Positions 28,723 to 39,055 of a stretch of 64,000 bases of DNA are shown here, piece after piece; the first letter of the stretch is position 1, and the number at the start of each line of letters is the position of its first letter. Under the pieces are notes generated by a model, which searched no databases, was not told the DNA's origin, and worked only from the letters and a program-made list of their open reading frames with translations. The position numbers were made by a program, and so were the translations under genes. Source of the stretch: Prochlorococcus sp. AG-409-G20 (lineage in GTDB: Bacteria; Cyanobacteriota; Cyanobacteriia; PCC-6307; Cyanobiaceae); contig QCJW01000001.1 in assembly GCA_003215775.1 (NCBI GenBank), forward strand, positions 114,988 through 178,987. The letters are read 5' to 3'.

Positions 28723-30330
28723 ATGGTGAAATCGTTAAAAAAAATAGCCCTTGTAGTCAGTGCAGGAACAATCCTGAGCAAAATCATAGGGATGGTCAGG
28801 CAATTAGTAATAGCAGGTACTTTTGGAGTTAGTGCTGCATATGACGCATATAACTATGCTTATATCATTCCAGGTTTTTTGCTAATTCTCTTAGGAGGCA
28901 TTAATGGACCTTTTCATGCTGCAATGGTCAGCGTCCTAAGCAAGAAAACAAAAAGAGAACAAAAATACATATTTACCTCGATCAATACTTTAATTAGCTC
29001 AATATTATTAATAATAACGGCAATAGTAATAATTAGTGCTGATCCTCTATTAAAGCTCCTAGGACCAGGACTAGAACCAGGAATTCATAAGATTGCTGTC
29101 ATTCAACTTCAGATAATGGCACCTATAGCATTTTTAGCAGGTTTAATAGGCATTGGCTTTGGCACCCTTAATGCAACAGGTGAATATTTTCTTCCATCAA
29201 TATCTCCCTTAATTTCTAGCTTAGCTGTAATAGTTGGAATCGGATTCTTTTGGTTTAAAAGCGGCTTCAATCTTGAACCTAATCAAATATCTTTAGAAGG
29301 AGGAATTGTTCTAGCAATCTCAACATTAGCAGGAGCTCTTCTTCAATGGCTCATTCAACTACCTAAATTAATTAAAAAAGGGTTTGCAAGAATTTCTTTG
29401 GCATGGGACTGGAAACATTCAGGAGTACGTGAGGTTTGGAAAGTACTTGCACCTGCAACACTTTCATCTGGGATGCTGCAAATAAATGTCTGCACTGATT
29501 TACTATTTGCATCTTCAATAGTCGGTGCAGCTTCAGCTCTTAGCTATTCAAGTCTTTTAGTTCAAGCTCCACTAGGAGTAGTTTCGAATGCATTATTAAT
29601 TCCTCTTTTACCAACTTTTTCCAAGTTAACCCATCAATCAAAAAGAAAAGAGCTCATTAAAAGAATCAAGCAAGGATTAATGCTCTCTTCAGTATCCATG
29701 GTCGCTCTGGCGAGTATATTCATTGTTTTAAGTGAGCCAATTATCACTCTCATCTATGAAAGAGGAGCTTTTGATCACAAAGCTGTAAGTCTCGTCTCAG
29801 GATTATTAATTGCTTATGGGATTGGAATGCCAACTTATCTAGCAAGAGATTTACTAGTTAGAGTCTTCTATGCGCTTGGCGATGGCAATACTCCATTTAA
29901 ATTCTCAATAATAGGAATTGCTCTAAATTTTATTTTTGATTGGATTCTTATTGGAGGCCCATCCCCTTATGGTAACCAATTTAATTTAAACTTTGGAGCA
30001 GCTGGACTCGTCCTAGCGACTGGACTAGTTAATTTAGCAACTTGCATTGGACTACTTATCAGCCTGAAATTAAAATTGGGGAAATTACCTATCAATGAGT
30101 GGTTAATAGATTTTTTAAAGATCTTATTTAGCGGATTAATTTCAGGACTAATTGCATTTTGCCTTAAAACATTTATAGGATGGCCCTCTACATCTTATGG
30201 ACTTTTAATGAGCATTTTAATTTCATCTTCACTTAGCTTATTTTGCTTTTATTACATATGTCACGTCTTAGGAATTGAAGAAGTCTCATATTCTCTGACT
30301 TTAATTAAAAAGAAATTTATTCGCGCTTAA
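28723..30330 (+). CDS. murJ: Lipid II flippase MurJ
   Basis: This 535-residue MurJ/MviN protein of the MOP superfamily has about 14 membrane helices. It moves the peptidoglycan precursor lipid II across the inner membrane. The N-terminal SKIIGMVRQLVIAGTFG and the central LITLIYERGAFD and LARDLLVRVFYALGD segments are family marks. The 3' end overlaps a small gene on the opposite strand by 14 bases. Confidence 0.95.
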   Translation: MVKSLKKIALVVSAGTILSKIIGMVRQLVIAGTFGVSAAYDAYNYAYIIPGFLLILLGGINGPFHAAMVSVLSKKTKREQKYIFTSINTLISSILLIITAIVIISADPLLKLLGPGLEPGIHKIAVIQLQIMAPIAFLAGLIGIGFGTLNATGEYFLPSISPLISSLAVIVGIGFFWFKSGFNLEPNQISLEGGIVLAISTLAGALLQWLIQLPKLIKKGFARISLAWDWKHSGVREVWKVLAPATLSSGMLQINVCTDLLFASSIVGAASALSYSSLLVQAPLGVVSNALLIPLLPTFSKLTHQSKRKELIKRIKQGLMLSSVSMVALASIFIVLSEPIITLIYERGAFDHKAVSLVSGLLIAYGIGMPTYLARDLLVRVFYALGDGNTPFKFSIIGIALNFIFDWILIGGPSPYGNQFNLNFGAAGLVLATGLVNLATCIGLLISLKLKLGKLPINEWLIDFLKILFSGLISGLIAFCLKTFIGWPSTSYGLLMSILISSSLSLFCFYYICHVLGIEEVSYSLTLIKKKFIRA

Positions 30331-30580
30331 GATTGACCTGTCTTTCTTCTCTGACTTTCAGAGGTAATTCAAGATTATTTCCTATTACTAAGTTTGGGAC
30401 TTGAGCTGAAATAATCTTTGCTTCTATTCCAAATTCCTGAAAAGCAGCTTCCATTTCTTGTATTAGAGCTTTCTCGACCTCTGCTTCTGAATCCATAACT
30501 TTCCCAATAACCTTTTCTCCCAAAAGCCCAAAGCGCTTTCGCATCACCTCTCGTACATTCGTAACCTGAATAATGAGCAC
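30317..30580 (-). CDS. Conserved hypothetical protein, 87 aa
   Basis: This is a soluble protein of 87 residues with an N-terminal strand (LIIQVTNVREVM), a long amphipathic helix rich in Glu/Ala (EAEVEKALIQEMEAAFQEFG) and short strands after it. I do not recognise a named family. It is the last gene of a run of three small genes on this strand, starting 24 bases after the preceding stop, and converges on murJ with a 14-base overlap. Codon use looks like its neighbours, and the regular helix supports a real gene. Confidence 0.68.
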   Translation of the reverse strand: MLIIQVTNVREVMRKRFGLLGEKVIGKVMDSEAEVEKALIQEMEAAFQEFGIEAKIISAQVPNLVIGNNLELPLKVREERQVNLKRE

Positions 30581-30604
30581 AAGAATTCTCTTTTCTAGAC
30601 AACC

Positions 30605-30895
30605 TTATCTGCAAAAAGAGTCCAAGATCTCTTCTAAGTCATTAACTTGACTTGTAGTTATTAGCTTAGACAAAGGAACACTCGTTATACCGTTGCCCAG
30701 TTGCACTTGAACAGACTCAAGTGCCTGCCTAGCTGCCTCATTTGAGCCTAAACCTAATTTGGCATTGCATTCAAGAGCTAATGCCTTAGCCAAACCAGCG
30801 TCACCTAAATACAAATGCCATTTAGCAACTTGTATGTAAATGCTATCTGCAATGACAACTTCTAGGTCTCTTAATTGAGCTAAATCAAGAGTCAT
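30605..30895 (-). CDS. Small conserved cyanobacterial protein, possibly DUF3181
   Basis: This 96-residue protein has a characteristic IADSIYIQVAKWHLYLGDAG stretch near the N-terminus, then a helical Ala/Leu-rich segment and a C-terminal SKLITTSQVNDLEEIL. The YI..AKWHLYLGDA pattern is what I recall of the cyanobacterial DUF3181 family, but I cannot confirm it. Function unknown. Middle gene of a three-gene minus-strand cluster. Confidence 0.72.
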   Translation of the reverse strand: MTLDLAQLRDLEVVIADSIYIQVAKWHLYLGDAGLAKALALECNAKLGLGSNEAARQALESVQVQLGNGITSVPLSKLITTSQVNDLEEILDSFCR

Positions 30896-30917
30896 ACAAC
30901 TAATCGATTAAACGACT

Positions 30918-31178
30918 TCATTCTTTGTCTAGTTCCAACTGCTTTGCATCGTTTGGTCTACGAACAATTACAAACAGCAAATGTGAAAGAAGCAAAACAA
31001 GCCAAACTTCACTGAAAGTACTCAAATGGTCCCATGGATGGCGAATCTGCTGAACAAACCAAAGAAAGCTATTCAATGCCGCATAGGCTCCAGCATGAAT
31101 TGTGAAATTAACTATTCTTGAAAAATGAAGGTAAATGGGATCGCTAGAGTCACCATTTCCGTACCAGCGAAGAGGCAT
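30918..31178 (-). CDS. Small membrane protein with 2TM-like domain
   Basis: This 86-residue protein has two predicted membrane segments: IVNFTIHAGAYAALNSFLWFV (here about residues 22-42, shown in part) and VWLVLLLSHLLFVIVR. The order His...Tyr...Asn in helix one and a His in helix two resemble the 2TM domain often fused to histidine kinases. Function unknown. The first ATG (31178) gives a short polar N-terminus. It is the first gene of the three-gene cluster and lies 90 bases from tRNA-Arg, on the opposite strand. Confidence 0.7.
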   Translation of the reverse strand: MPLRWYGNGDSSDPIYLHFSRIVNFTIHAGAYAALNSFLWFVQQIRHPWDHLSTFSEVWLVLLLSHLLFVIVRRPNDAKQLELDKE

Positions 31179-31268
31179 AAGAAGATTTGCGATTGTTTTG
31201 ATTGTGGCGTTATAAGGATGCCTTGGTTGACGAAAACCCCCTTGATAGAGTCTTATAAATTCTTACAA

Positions 31269-31342
31269 GCGCCTGTAGCTCAGCGGATTAGAGCATCTGA
31301 CTACGGATCAGAGGGTCGGGAGTTCGAATCTCTCCAGGCGCG
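31269..31342 (+). tRNA. tRNA-Arg(ACG)
   Basis: The 74-base cloverleaf has an acceptor stem GCGCCTG/CAGGCGC with discriminator G. The D arm is GCTCAGCGGATTAGAGC, the anticodon loop is CTACGGA with anticodon ACG, and the T arm is GGGAG-TTCGAAT-CTCTC. A34 would be deaminated to inosine by TadA to read CGN codons. CCA is not encoded. Confidence 0.96.
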
Positions 31343-31465
31343 TCTAACACCAAAATAATTGAGGGAATGTGTTTTTTCACACATTTTCAAATAATCAAAA
31401 GAGACGGATTCTTTTAAAGAGAGTTAAATCATACCTACGATCCAAAAACTACTTAGATAAAGGAT

Positions 31466-32734
31466 ATGAGCAATAGCTCTGCAAATCCAATTAATCGCAA
31501 CCTAAAAGATAGCGATCCAGTCATTGCATCTTTGATCAATAAGGAACTTCAGCGCCAAGAAGAGCATCTCGAAATGATTGCTAGTGAAAATTTCACTTCT
31601 CAAGCAGTTATGCAAGCTCAAGGCTCAGTGCTTACCAACAAATATGCTGAAGGCCTGCCTCATAAGCGTTACTACGGCGGATGTGAGCATATAGATGCCA
31701 TTGAGGAGCTTGCAATTGAGAGAGCCAAGCAACTATTTAATGCTGAGTGGTCAAATGTCCAACCTCATAGTGGAGCGCAGGCTAACTTCGCAGTATTTCT
31801 ATCCCTATTAAACCCTGGGGATACGATCATGGGGATGGATTTATCCCATGGCGGCCATCTCACGCATGGATCACCAGTAAATGTCAGCGGGAAATGGTTC
31901 CAAGTTGTGCACTACGGAGTCAACAAAGACACACAACGCTTAGATATGGAGGCCATTCGGCAACTGGCTTTACAACATCGGCCAAAGTTAATAATTTGCG
32001 GTTATTCCGCTTATCCAAGAACAATTGATTTCAAAGCATTTCAGGAAATTGCAAATGAAATCAATGCTTATTTATTAGCAGACATGGCACATATTGCTGG
32101 TTTAGTAGCTGCGCAAGTTCACCCCAGTCCTCTTCCGTATTGCGATGTTGTAACTACAACAACTCACAAAACCCTCAGAGGACCTCGAGGGGGACTAATT
32201 CTGTCTAACAACCAAGAACTAGGAAAAAAATTAGATAAAGCTGTTTTCCCTGGAACGCAAGGCGGTCCCCTGGAGCATGTCATAGCTGGCAAAGCAGTTG
32301 CATTCGGGGAAGCTCTTCAACCAACTTTCAAGAGATATAGCCATCAATTAGTTGCAAACGCAAAAGCCTTAGCAACTCGCATCCAATCAAAAGGAATTGA
32401 TGTCGTCAGCGGCGGAACCGATAACCATATAGTCCTACTAGACTTACGTAAAATTGGCTTAACAGGCAAAGAAGCAGACAAGCTCATTAGTGAAATCAAT
32501 ATCACAGCTAATAAAAACACAGTCCCCTTTGACCCAGAATCTCCTTTCGTTACTAGCGGACTAAGACTTGGTGCAGCAGCTCTGACAACTAGAGGATTCA
32601 ACGAAGAAGATTTTGCGGAGATCGCGGATCTAATAGCAGAAAAACTGTTGAATCCAAAAGACTCTGATGTTCAATCAAGATGTTTAAAAAAAGTGGAAGA
32701 ACTCTGCATTAAAAACCCCTTATATATAGGTTGA
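31466..32734 (+). CDS. glyA: Serine hydroxymethyltransferase
   Basis: This 422-residue PLP enzyme interconverts serine and glycine and supplies one-carbon units, including during photorespiration. The PLP-lysine motif is [18 protein letters not shown] (about 225-242). The N-terminal [20 protein letters not shown] is conserved. A 123-base gap after tRNA-Arg should hold its promoter. The stop is followed by a run of eight T without a hairpin. Confidence 0.97.
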   Translation: MSNSSANPINRNLKDSDPVIASLINKELQRQEEHLEMIASENFTSQAVMQAQGSVLTNKYAEGLPHKRYYGGCEHIDAIEELAIERAKQLFNAEWSNVQPHSGAQANFAVFLSLLNPGDTIMGMDLSHGGHLTHGSPVNVSGKWFQVVHYGVNKDTQRLDMEAIRQLALQHRPKLIICGYSAYPRTIDFKAFQEIANEINAYLLADMAHIAGLVAAQVHPSPLPYCDVVTTTTHKTLRGPRGGLILSNNQELGKKLDKAVFPGTQGGPLEHVIAGKAVAFGEALQPTFKRYSHQLVANAKALATRIQSKGIDVVSGGTDNHIVLLDLRKIGLTGKEADKLISEINITANKNTVPFDPESPFVTSGLRLGAAALTTRGFNEEDFAEIADLIAEKLLNPKDSDVQSRCLKKVEELCIKNPLYIG

Positions 32735-32873
32735 ATTTATTTTTTTTAAAATGACAACATAGATTTATAATGACAGTCTCGTAACTTATTTACCCATTTC
32801 AACAACCTAATCCTTAATATTATCAAGTATTTTCCTAATTTTAATAGAAGCAATTAGTCACTTAATAGGTATT

Positions 32874-34148
32874 ATGACAGAAAATGATTCAAGACAAAAT
32901 GAAGTAGAAATACTATGCATTGGCACTGAGCTACTTTTGGGGAATATTCTAAATAGTAATGCACGCTGGCTTGCAGAAGAGCTTGCTGCACTAGGATTAC
33001 CTCATTACAGACAAACAGTAATTGGTGATAATCCAAAGCGACTAAAGGAATCAATATTAGAAGCCTCAGAAAGAAGTAATTATTTAATAACTACTGGGGG
33101 CCTGGGAGCTACACAAGATGACATAACGACAGAAGTTATTGCCGAATCTTTTAACTCGAAACTAAAAAAGAGAGAAAATGTTTTCAATAAAATAGAAGCG
33201 AAAGTTATAACTCAATCAAGATCAACTAAAAAAGAAAGTCTAAAACAATCGCTATTTCCAGAAAGAGCAAAGATTATTCCTAATGACTTTGGGACTGCAC
33301 CTGGAATGATTTGGACGCCAAAGGAAGGATTCACAATCCTTACCTTCCCAGGTGTACCCAGTGAACTAAAAGCCATGTGGAGTTCCTATGCAGTCCCTTG
33401 GTTAATGGAAAAAACATCTCAAAGGAATATTTTTATCAGTAAAGTCATGAGATTTACTGGAATTGGAGAGTCGCAACTTGCCGAAGAAGCAGATGACCTT
33501 TTCACAAATACCAATCCAACTTTGGCTCCTTACGCAGATATCGGTGAAGTTAGACTTCGTTTAACAGCCAAAGAACAATCTAAAGAAAGAGCAGAAGAAA
33601 TCATCAAACCAATTGAAAAAAAGATACTCAAGAGATTTGGCAATTATTTTTACGGAACAGATAACGAAAGCCTAGCTTCCGTTGTAATCAAAATGCTTAT
33701 AGCTAAAAACGAAAAGTTATTTGTTGCCGAATCATGCACTGGTGGAGGGATAGGAGCAACATTATCCGCAATTCCAGGCGCCTCCAATGCCTTCCTCGGT
33801 GGGATTATTGCTTACAACAACCATATCAAGCACAAGTTTCTTGGAGTCCCTTATCAACTTTTAGAAGACTATGGAGCAGTCTCAAGTCAAGTTGTTCAAG
33901 CGATGGCAGAAGGGGCTCGAAAAAACAGCGGAGCAGATTGGAGCATTGCCACCAGTGGCATAGCAGGTCCCGATGGAGGTAGCACTTCCAAGCCAGTTGG
34001 ATTAATCCATTTTGCGATTGCCGGACCTCACGGCTGCTCATTGAGTTCAGAAAGTTTTGGCTCTTACAAAGGAAGAATTGCTATTCAAAAATTGAGTGTT
34101 GTAGGAAGTCTGAATAAATTACGATTACTTTTGCTTACTCGGAGCTAA
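32874..34148 (+). CDS. cinA: CinA-like protein / nicotinamide-nucleotide amidase
   Basis: This 424-residue protein has an N-terminal MoCF-like domain (EILCIGTELLLGNILNSN; TTGGLGATQDDITTE; LTFPGVPSE) and a C-terminal CinA amidase domain (FVAESCTGGGIGATLSAIPG; ATSGIAGPDGG). The full two-domain form is usual in cyanobacteria. It may recycle the NMN made by NAD-dependent ligase, and the name comes from competence-linked genes. It lies 139 bases after glyA and 28 before leuC, in the same direction. Confidence 0.93.
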   Translation: MTENDSRQNEVEILCIGTELLLGNILNSNARWLAEELAALGLPHYRQTVIGDNPKRLKESILEASERSNYLITTGGLGATQDDITTEVIAESFNSKLKKRENVFNKIEAKVITQSRSTKKESLKQSLFPERAKIIPNDFGTAPGMIWTPKEGFTILTFPGVPSELKAMWSSYAVPWLMEKTSQRNIFISKVMRFTGIGESQLAEEADDLFTNTNPTLAPYADIGEVRLRLTAKEQSKERAEEIIKPIEKKILKRFGNYFYGTDNESLASVVIKMLIAKNEKLFVAESCTGGGIGATLSAIPGASNAFLGGIIAYNNHIKHKFLGVPYQLLEDYGAVSSQVVQAMAEGARKNSGADWSIATSGIAGPDGGSTSKPVGLIHFAIAGPHGCSLSSESFGSYKGRIAIQKLSVVGSLNKLRLLLLTRS

Positions 34149-34176
34149 TGTCAACTGCTAAGAAATCATTTCTAAA

Positions 34177-35589
34177 TTGAGCTCAGGAACCCTCTACGAC
34201 AAAGTTTGGGACCTCCACCGAATAGCTGAACTTCCAGGGGGAGGCTCACAGCTCTTTATTGGGCTGCATCTAATTCATGAAGTTACTAGCCCTCAAGCCT
34301 TTGCCGCCCTAGCAGAAAAGAAATTAAAAGTTTGCTGTCCAGAAAGGACCATAGCCACAGTTGATCACATAGTTCCAACTATTAGTCAACAAAGACCTTT
34401 TGCTGACCCCTTAGCAGAAGAAATGCTTAGCACATTAGAGAAAAACTGTGAGGAACATCAAATCAAATTACATGGCCTGCATAGTGGCAACCAAGGAATA
34501 GTTCATGTAATTGCACCTGAATTAGGCCTTAGCCAACCTGGCATGACAATTGCCTGTGGCGACTCGCATACTTCTACTCATGGTGCTTTTGGAGCAATTG
34601 CTTTTGGTATAGGCACTAGTCAAGTACGTGATGTACTAGCGAGTCAAAGTCTGGCCATGAACAAGCTCAAAGTGCGCCGCATTTGGGTTGATGGACAACT
34701 TAAAAATGGGGTATATGCAAAAGATTTGATTCTTCATGTCATTAGACGATTGGGCGTCAAGGGAGGAGTGGGCTATGCCTATGAATTTGCTGGTCCTGCA
34801 ATTGAAGTGCTTTCTATGGAAGAAAGAATGACAATATGCAATATGGCTATTGAAGGCGGTGCTAGATGTGGATATATCAATCCTGACGAAACTACCTTCG
34901 AATATCTTAAAAAACACACCCAAGAGATACACAAAGAAAACTGGGGCAAAGCATTAATTTGGTGGAGAAGTATCTGCAGTAATCCCAATGCAATTTATGA
35001 CGACGAAGTTGAAATTAATGCTTCTCAAATTGCACCAACTATCACTTGGGGGATTACACCAGGACAAGGAATTGGCATCAATGAATGCCTACCTATTCCG
35101 GACTTATTAGAAGAAAATGAAAAAGCAATTGCAAAAGAAGCTTATCGCTATATGGATCTAAAACCAGGCAAACCTATCACCGGTACCCCAATCGATGTTT
35201 GTTTTATAGGAAGTTGTACAAATGGTCGTCTTTCTGATCTCCAAGCTGCTGCTTCAATAGTAAAAGGAAGACATGTTGCAAAAGATGTTAAAGCTTTTGT
35301 AGTGCCAGGTTCTGAACAAGTATCAAAAGAAGCAAAAAGGGAAGGACTGGATAAAATATTTCTTAATTCAGGGTTTGAATGGAGAGAACCAGGTTGTTCA
35401 ATGTGCCTAGCAATGAACCCTGATCGATTGGAAGGTAGTCAAATCAGCGCAAGTTCAAGCAACAGAAACTTCAAAGGAAGACAAGGTTCAGCCAATGGAA
35501 GAACCCTCCTTATGAGTCCAGCGATGGTTGCCGCTGCAGCTATTGAAGGGTCCATTACTGATGTTAGAAACTTTATTTCTGGAAATTGA
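34177..35589 (+). CDS. leuC: 3-isopropylmalate dehydratase large subunit
   Basis: This 470-residue aconitase-family subunit isomerises isopropylmalate in leucine synthesis. The 4Fe-4S ligands lie in [13 protein letters not shown] and [11 protein letters not shown], and the substrate region is [20 protein letters not shown]. The conserved N-terminus [13 protein letters not shown] can only start at TTG 34177; ATG codons upstream are in other frames. The stop overlaps leuD by one base. Confidence 0.95.
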   Translation: MSSGTLYDKVWDLHRIAELPGGGSQLFIGLHLIHEVTSPQAFAALAEKKLKVCCPERTIATVDHIVPTISQQRPFADPLAEEMLSTLEKNCEEHQIKLHGLHSGNQGIVHVIAPELGLSQPGMTIACGDSHTSTHGAFGAIAFGIGTSQVRDVLASQSLAMNKLKVRRIWVDGQLKNGVYAKDLILHVIRRLGVKGGVGYAYEFAGPAIEVLSMEERMTICNMAIEGGARCGYINPDETTFEYLKKHTQEIHKENWGKALIWWRSICSNPNAIYDDEVEINASQIAPTITWGITPGQGIGINECLPIPDLLEENEKAIAKEAYRYMDLKPGKPITGTPIDVCFIGSCTNGRLSDLQAAASIVKGRHVAKDVKAFVVPGSEQVSKEAKREGLDKIFLNSGFEWREPGCSMCLAMNPDRLEGSQISASSSNRNFKGRQGSANGRTLLMSPAMVAAAAIEGSITDVRNFISGN

Positions 35590-36209
35590 TGAAGCTAAAC
35601 ACAGACTTTCCTCAAGGGAAAATTATAAAAATACAAGGTAATTGCCTTGTATTAAAAGGAAATGACATCGATACAGATCGAATTATTCCCGCAAGATTTC
35701 TAAAATGTGTAAGTTTTGAGAATTTAGGAGAACAGGTTTTTGCTGATGATAGAAAAGAGTTAAAAGGGAATCATCCTTTCGATGATTCCAATAATAAAGG
35801 AGCATCAATTCTTATTGTCAATGGCAATTTTGGATGCGGATCAAGTAGAGAACATGCACCTCAAGCACTAATGAGGTGGGGAATTAGAGGATTAATTGGA
35901 GAAAGTTTTGCAGAGATCTTCTATGGAAACTGTCTAGCATTAGGAATACCATGTGTAACTGCATCAAAAATTAATCTTGAGGAAATTCAGAGCGCAATAG
36001 AGAAAAAAGCTTCCGATAAATACATAATAGATTTAGAAAAGGAAACTTTTCAGAACTACAACAATGAATGGAAAGTTTCAATAGAGGTAGGTCCAAAACA
36101 GATGCTTATTTCTGGGCAATGGGATGCTACAAGTCAGTTAATTTCTAATCATCATAAACTTCTTAAACTTCATGACCAATTGCCTTATCTAGAGAACTTT
36201 AACAATTAA
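35589..36209 (+). CDS. leuD: 3-isopropylmalate dehydratase small subunit
   Basis: This is the 206-residue small subunit, partner of LeuC. DIDTDRIIPARFLK and the GNFGCGSSREHAPQAL loop (about 80-95) are diagnostic. The start is the ATG overlapping the leuC stop (TGATG), so the pair is translationally coupled. Its 3' end converges on the DUF3769 gene. Confidence 0.95.
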   Translation: MKLNTDFPQGKIIKIQGNCLVLKGNDIDTDRIIPARFLKCVSFENLGEQVFADDRKELKGNHPFDDSNNKGASILIVNGNFGCGSSREHAPQALMRWGIRGLIGESFAEIFYGNCLALGIPCVTASKINLEEIQSAIEKKASDKYIIDLEKETFQNYNNEWKVSIEVGPKQMLISGQWDATSQLISNHHKLLKLHDQLPYLENFNN

Positions 36210-36245
36210 TCTAATTTGTAGATCAAAATAGCAATTAGATTCAAT
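36207..36245. terminator. Weak AT-rich inverted repeat between leuD and DUF3769
   Basis: AATCTAATT and AATTAGATT form a 9-base inverted repeat with a loop of about 16 bases between the converging genes. The stem is AT-rich and the loop long, so termination here is only a possibility. Confidence 0.3.
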
Positions 36246-36256
36246 TACCAATATTT

Positions 36257-38431
36257 TTACATGCTCTCAGAATCATTACCTGGCATAAAAGGTAAACCTG
36301 TTCCTTGGAATCTAAAATCATTTAATCTTATCTTGAATCCACCCATAGCTTGATATGGATTATAAAAGATAGCCATGTCATAGGATCTTCTCTGCCAACG
36401 AAGTTCAAATTGCGAGTTAATTGGCTTTCCATAATATTTAGAACTTCTATCGATATTATATTCCAAGGAAGAATTAATCACTAATGGTCCGAATAATTGC
36501 TGAGATAGATCAACTCCAATTGTTGCTAGATCAATAACATTATCAAAATCAAATGGACTATTTCCTTGTTTAATAGTAGCGCCAACAAATACAGACAATC
36601 TACTATAATCTAAAAATGGTTTTGTGAAATGGCCAAGGGTCAATGTAGGGCCCGCACTGAAACTCAGATTAGACTGAGAGTTTCCGTTATTGTAAGCAAA
36701 ATATGATGTTTTAATACTTGTATTAATTGCCAATCCAGGGACTATTGGCAAAGGGCTATAGCGATAAACAGAGGACAAAGCTTTATTTGAAATTTTACCT
36801 TTCCAGACAGGGTAAGAACTCTTAAGAGATGCATAAAAATTAGTTCTCCACAAAAAATTGGATCCTTCTTTAGTCGACAAATCAGCTTTATAATTTCCTA
36901 AACCAGTTCTTACTAAGTAATTATTTTGTAGCTTTTTATAATTCCAATTACCTTTCTTTTCCAGGAAGAAACCGTATGCTGAATAAATATCAGTTTCTCC
37001 CAAAGAACCATTCCATGCTCTATATCTATAGGCTCCAAATATATTTGCATCGATCTTATCTAAGATAGGAATGTTTAAACTTTTTCTAGCGGTCATCCAA
37101 AGTCTAGTTGCATCCGAAAGATGATCAGTATTCAAAGAGCTAATATCTGTATTGATATCAACATTCCATCCCAATCCAATTCCATTCAATGATGACTTCA
37201 ACCCAAAGAGATCAAAAGAAGTTATAGTCTTTTTAGCTTTAGAACTATTAGCATATTTATCTGTTTCCGAAATAAATGAGCGTTGTATCAAAAACTGAGG
37301 TTGCATTGAAAGAGTAAAGTTCTCTCCCAATGAAATTGGTTTTAGCTGCCTTCCAAGGAATAAACCATCACGATCTTTAACATCAATCCCGACAACCCAA
37401 CGGTTGTGTACATTATCTTTTTTTCTTATTCTTCTATTACGTAATAAGGGCAACCTAAGGCTCTCCTCAAGAATAAGGATATTTTTATCAGTCTTAATAA
37501 GAAGATCACCATCTTCTTCAGTAGCGACTACATCAGTTGCATCAATCCTTACCTGAGACGGGGTCAATGGATCATTTGTAAAACTAATTTTATCTGCTCT
37601 CCATCCATTTGGACTTATTTGCAATTTCATAGCCTGGACTCGCCATTTTTGGATACTTCCACTAATAAATTTATCTTTCCAAAGTTTTTGAATCTTAGAA
37701 AGTCTATCTCCCGATGACTCCCTATAATTGTCTAATCTTGATGCTCTAAATGGAACTCCAAATTTACCTTGGAGCATAAAACTATCATTAATTTCTAAAC
37801 TCTTTACTTTTTGATTTAGATCTTCTATATATAAATCCCGAGCCCCATTTTTAGATAATGTTTGCTCAGAATCACCATCGTCTCTATTATCAGAAAATAA
37901 GTTATCTCGATCCCTCAGATGAATAGCTCGATTTACCTGAGCCAATTGCTCCTGAAGATTTGTAAAATTAATTACACCATAAACATTCTCTAAGTACCCC
38001 TCTCTAGTAATTAAATTATATTCTAAAGAGCTCGCTTGAAAGAACTGATCTCCTTTCCTGAATCTTACATTTCCTTTCGCAAAAAGACTGTCATTATTTC
38101 TATCAAGCTCAATGCGATCTGCCTGAAGTGCATATCCATTCAGCACAGCAATTGCACTACCTTCAGCCACAAAAATCTTTCTTTCTAGATCATAACTTTG
38201 CCACTTCGAACTTAATTGTAGCTTGCTAGTTAAATCAGAGAAAGATTGGGGGTTTACATTAGTATTATCATCAAGATTAACTGCATAATCATTATCAGCC
38301 AAACTAAATAATTGCCAGTCAATAGCTGAATATTTTCTTACATAAGACTTTTGCTCAGAGGCAAAGGCCAAGCCAATGCTCCCTGAAGCAATCAATCCTG
38401 CGATCCAGAAAAGGTGGCTATTTGCCGCCAA
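36257..38431 (-). CDS. DUF3769 family outer-membrane protein, LptD-like
   Basis: This protein of about 724 residues has a hydrophobic signal sequence (FWIAGLIASGSIGLAFA). An OstA/LptA-like repeat region (about 70-150) shows ALQADRIELDRNNDSLFAKG, and a long C-terminal region is rich in alternating aromatic beta strands that should form a barrel. This plan matches cyanobacterial DUF3769 proteins, which are the likely counterparts of LptD, the outer-membrane LPS insertion channel. The C-terminal Trp/Tyr-rich strands are diverse. Translation begins at TTG with no ATG near, so the start is uncertain. psbI lies upstream on the same strand. Confidence 0.82.
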   Translation of the reverse strand: MAANSHLFWIAGLIASGSIGLAFASEQKSYVRKYSAIDWQLFSLADNDYAVNLDDNTNVNPQSFSDLTSKLQLSSKWQSYDLERKIFVAEGSAIAVLNGYALQADRIELDRNNDSLFAKGNVRFRKGDQFFQASSLEYNLITREGYLENVYGVINFTNLQEQLAQVNRAIHLRDRDNLFSDNRDDGDSEQTLSKNGARDLYIEDLNQKVKSLEINDSFMLQGKFGVPFRASRLDNYRESSGDRLSKIQKLWKDKFISGSIQKWRVQAMKLQISPNGWRADKISFTNDPLTPSQVRIDATDVVATEEDGDLLIKTDKNILILEESLRLPLLRNRRIRKKDNVHNRWVVGIDVKDRDGLFLGRQLKPISLGENFTLSMQPQFLIQRSFISETDKYANSSKAKKTITSFDLFGLKSSLNGIGLGWNVDINTDISSLNTDHLSDATRLWMTARKSLNIPILDKIDANIFGAYRYRAWNGSLGETDIYSAYGFFLEKKGNWNYKKLQNNYLVRTGLGNYKADLSTKEGSNFLWRTNFYASLKSSYPVWKGKISNKALSSVYRYSPLPIVPGLAINTSIKTSYFAYNNGNSQSNLSFSAGPTLTLGHFTKPFLDYSRLSVFVGATIKQGNSPFDFDNVIDLATIGVDLSQQLFGPLVINSSLEYNIDRSSKYYGKPINSQFELRWQRRSYDMAIFYNPYQAMGGFKIRLNDFRFQGTGLPFMPGNDSESM

Positions 38432-38542
38432 TCGCCTGATGCAAAGGCTACTGATCCTCCCATGATCTGATAACGCACTTAGCCAGATCAGACCAGTGCT
38501 TAGCGTGACTAAGAATCACAGAACCATGGAGATTGCCTTTTC

Positions 38543-38671
38543 TTAATCTTGAGGTCCTTCTAGATCCTTCCTAGCAGGGGTTCTTGTTGGGTCACTAGCC
38601 AAGAACCCAAACAAAAATACCGTGATAAAAAAGAAGACGACCGTATATACGGAAATCTTGAGGGCAAGCAT
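38543..38671 (-). CDS. psbI: Photosystem II reaction center protein I
   Basis: I translated this 42-residue gene directly. The sequence starts [15 protein letters not shown] and ends [14 protein letters not shown] followed by a charged tail, which is the highly conserved PsbI. It is a single-span subunit next to the D1 protein and is important for PSII assembly and stability. It is encoded alone, 111 bases upstream of the DUF3769 gene on the same strand, and may be cotranscribed with it. Confidence 0.96.
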   Translation of the reverse strand: MLALKISVYTVVFFFITVFLFGFLASDPTRTPARKDLEGPQD

Positions 38672-39055
38672 GGGGACCTAACACGACTATGGAATCGAGT
38701 ACATCTTATGAGGCTTAAAGGTGTTCTTCATACTAAAAAGGCCTAACTACCCCCTCTTTTGGCGTGTATTGAAATGTTTCGCAGTCCTTAAAGTTCTACA
38801 ACTAGTCTTCTGGATGATCAGTCAAAAGCAGCGCCAGTGTTGCAAAAGCAAGTGATGGCAATGGATCAAGGCAAGCGACTGGTCCAATTCTTGAAATTCC
38901 TTCGCAGAAACTCTAAGAAGACTTCAAAAAAAAAAAAAAAGAGTGACTCTTCCCAATATCTCAAATCGCGCCAAGTTGAAATCAACATAAAAATATCTTA
39001 GGCACACAGAACTCTGAGCCAAGCATGACTGAGTCCTATTGCACCAGAACGGTTT
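38672..39055. other. 384-base intergenic region with A15 tract
   Basis: No gene is recognisable between the psbI start and the psbN stop. A run of 15 A lies at 38926-38940, flanked by GAAGACTTC and GAGTGACTC. The psbI promoter must lie at the left end. Other short reading frames here have no support. A small RNA cannot be excluded. Confidence 0.5.

Noticed and set aside
30375..30614. 79-codon minus-strand frame overlapping the 87-residue gene
   Set aside because: It is a shifted frame of the same region without coherent helices.
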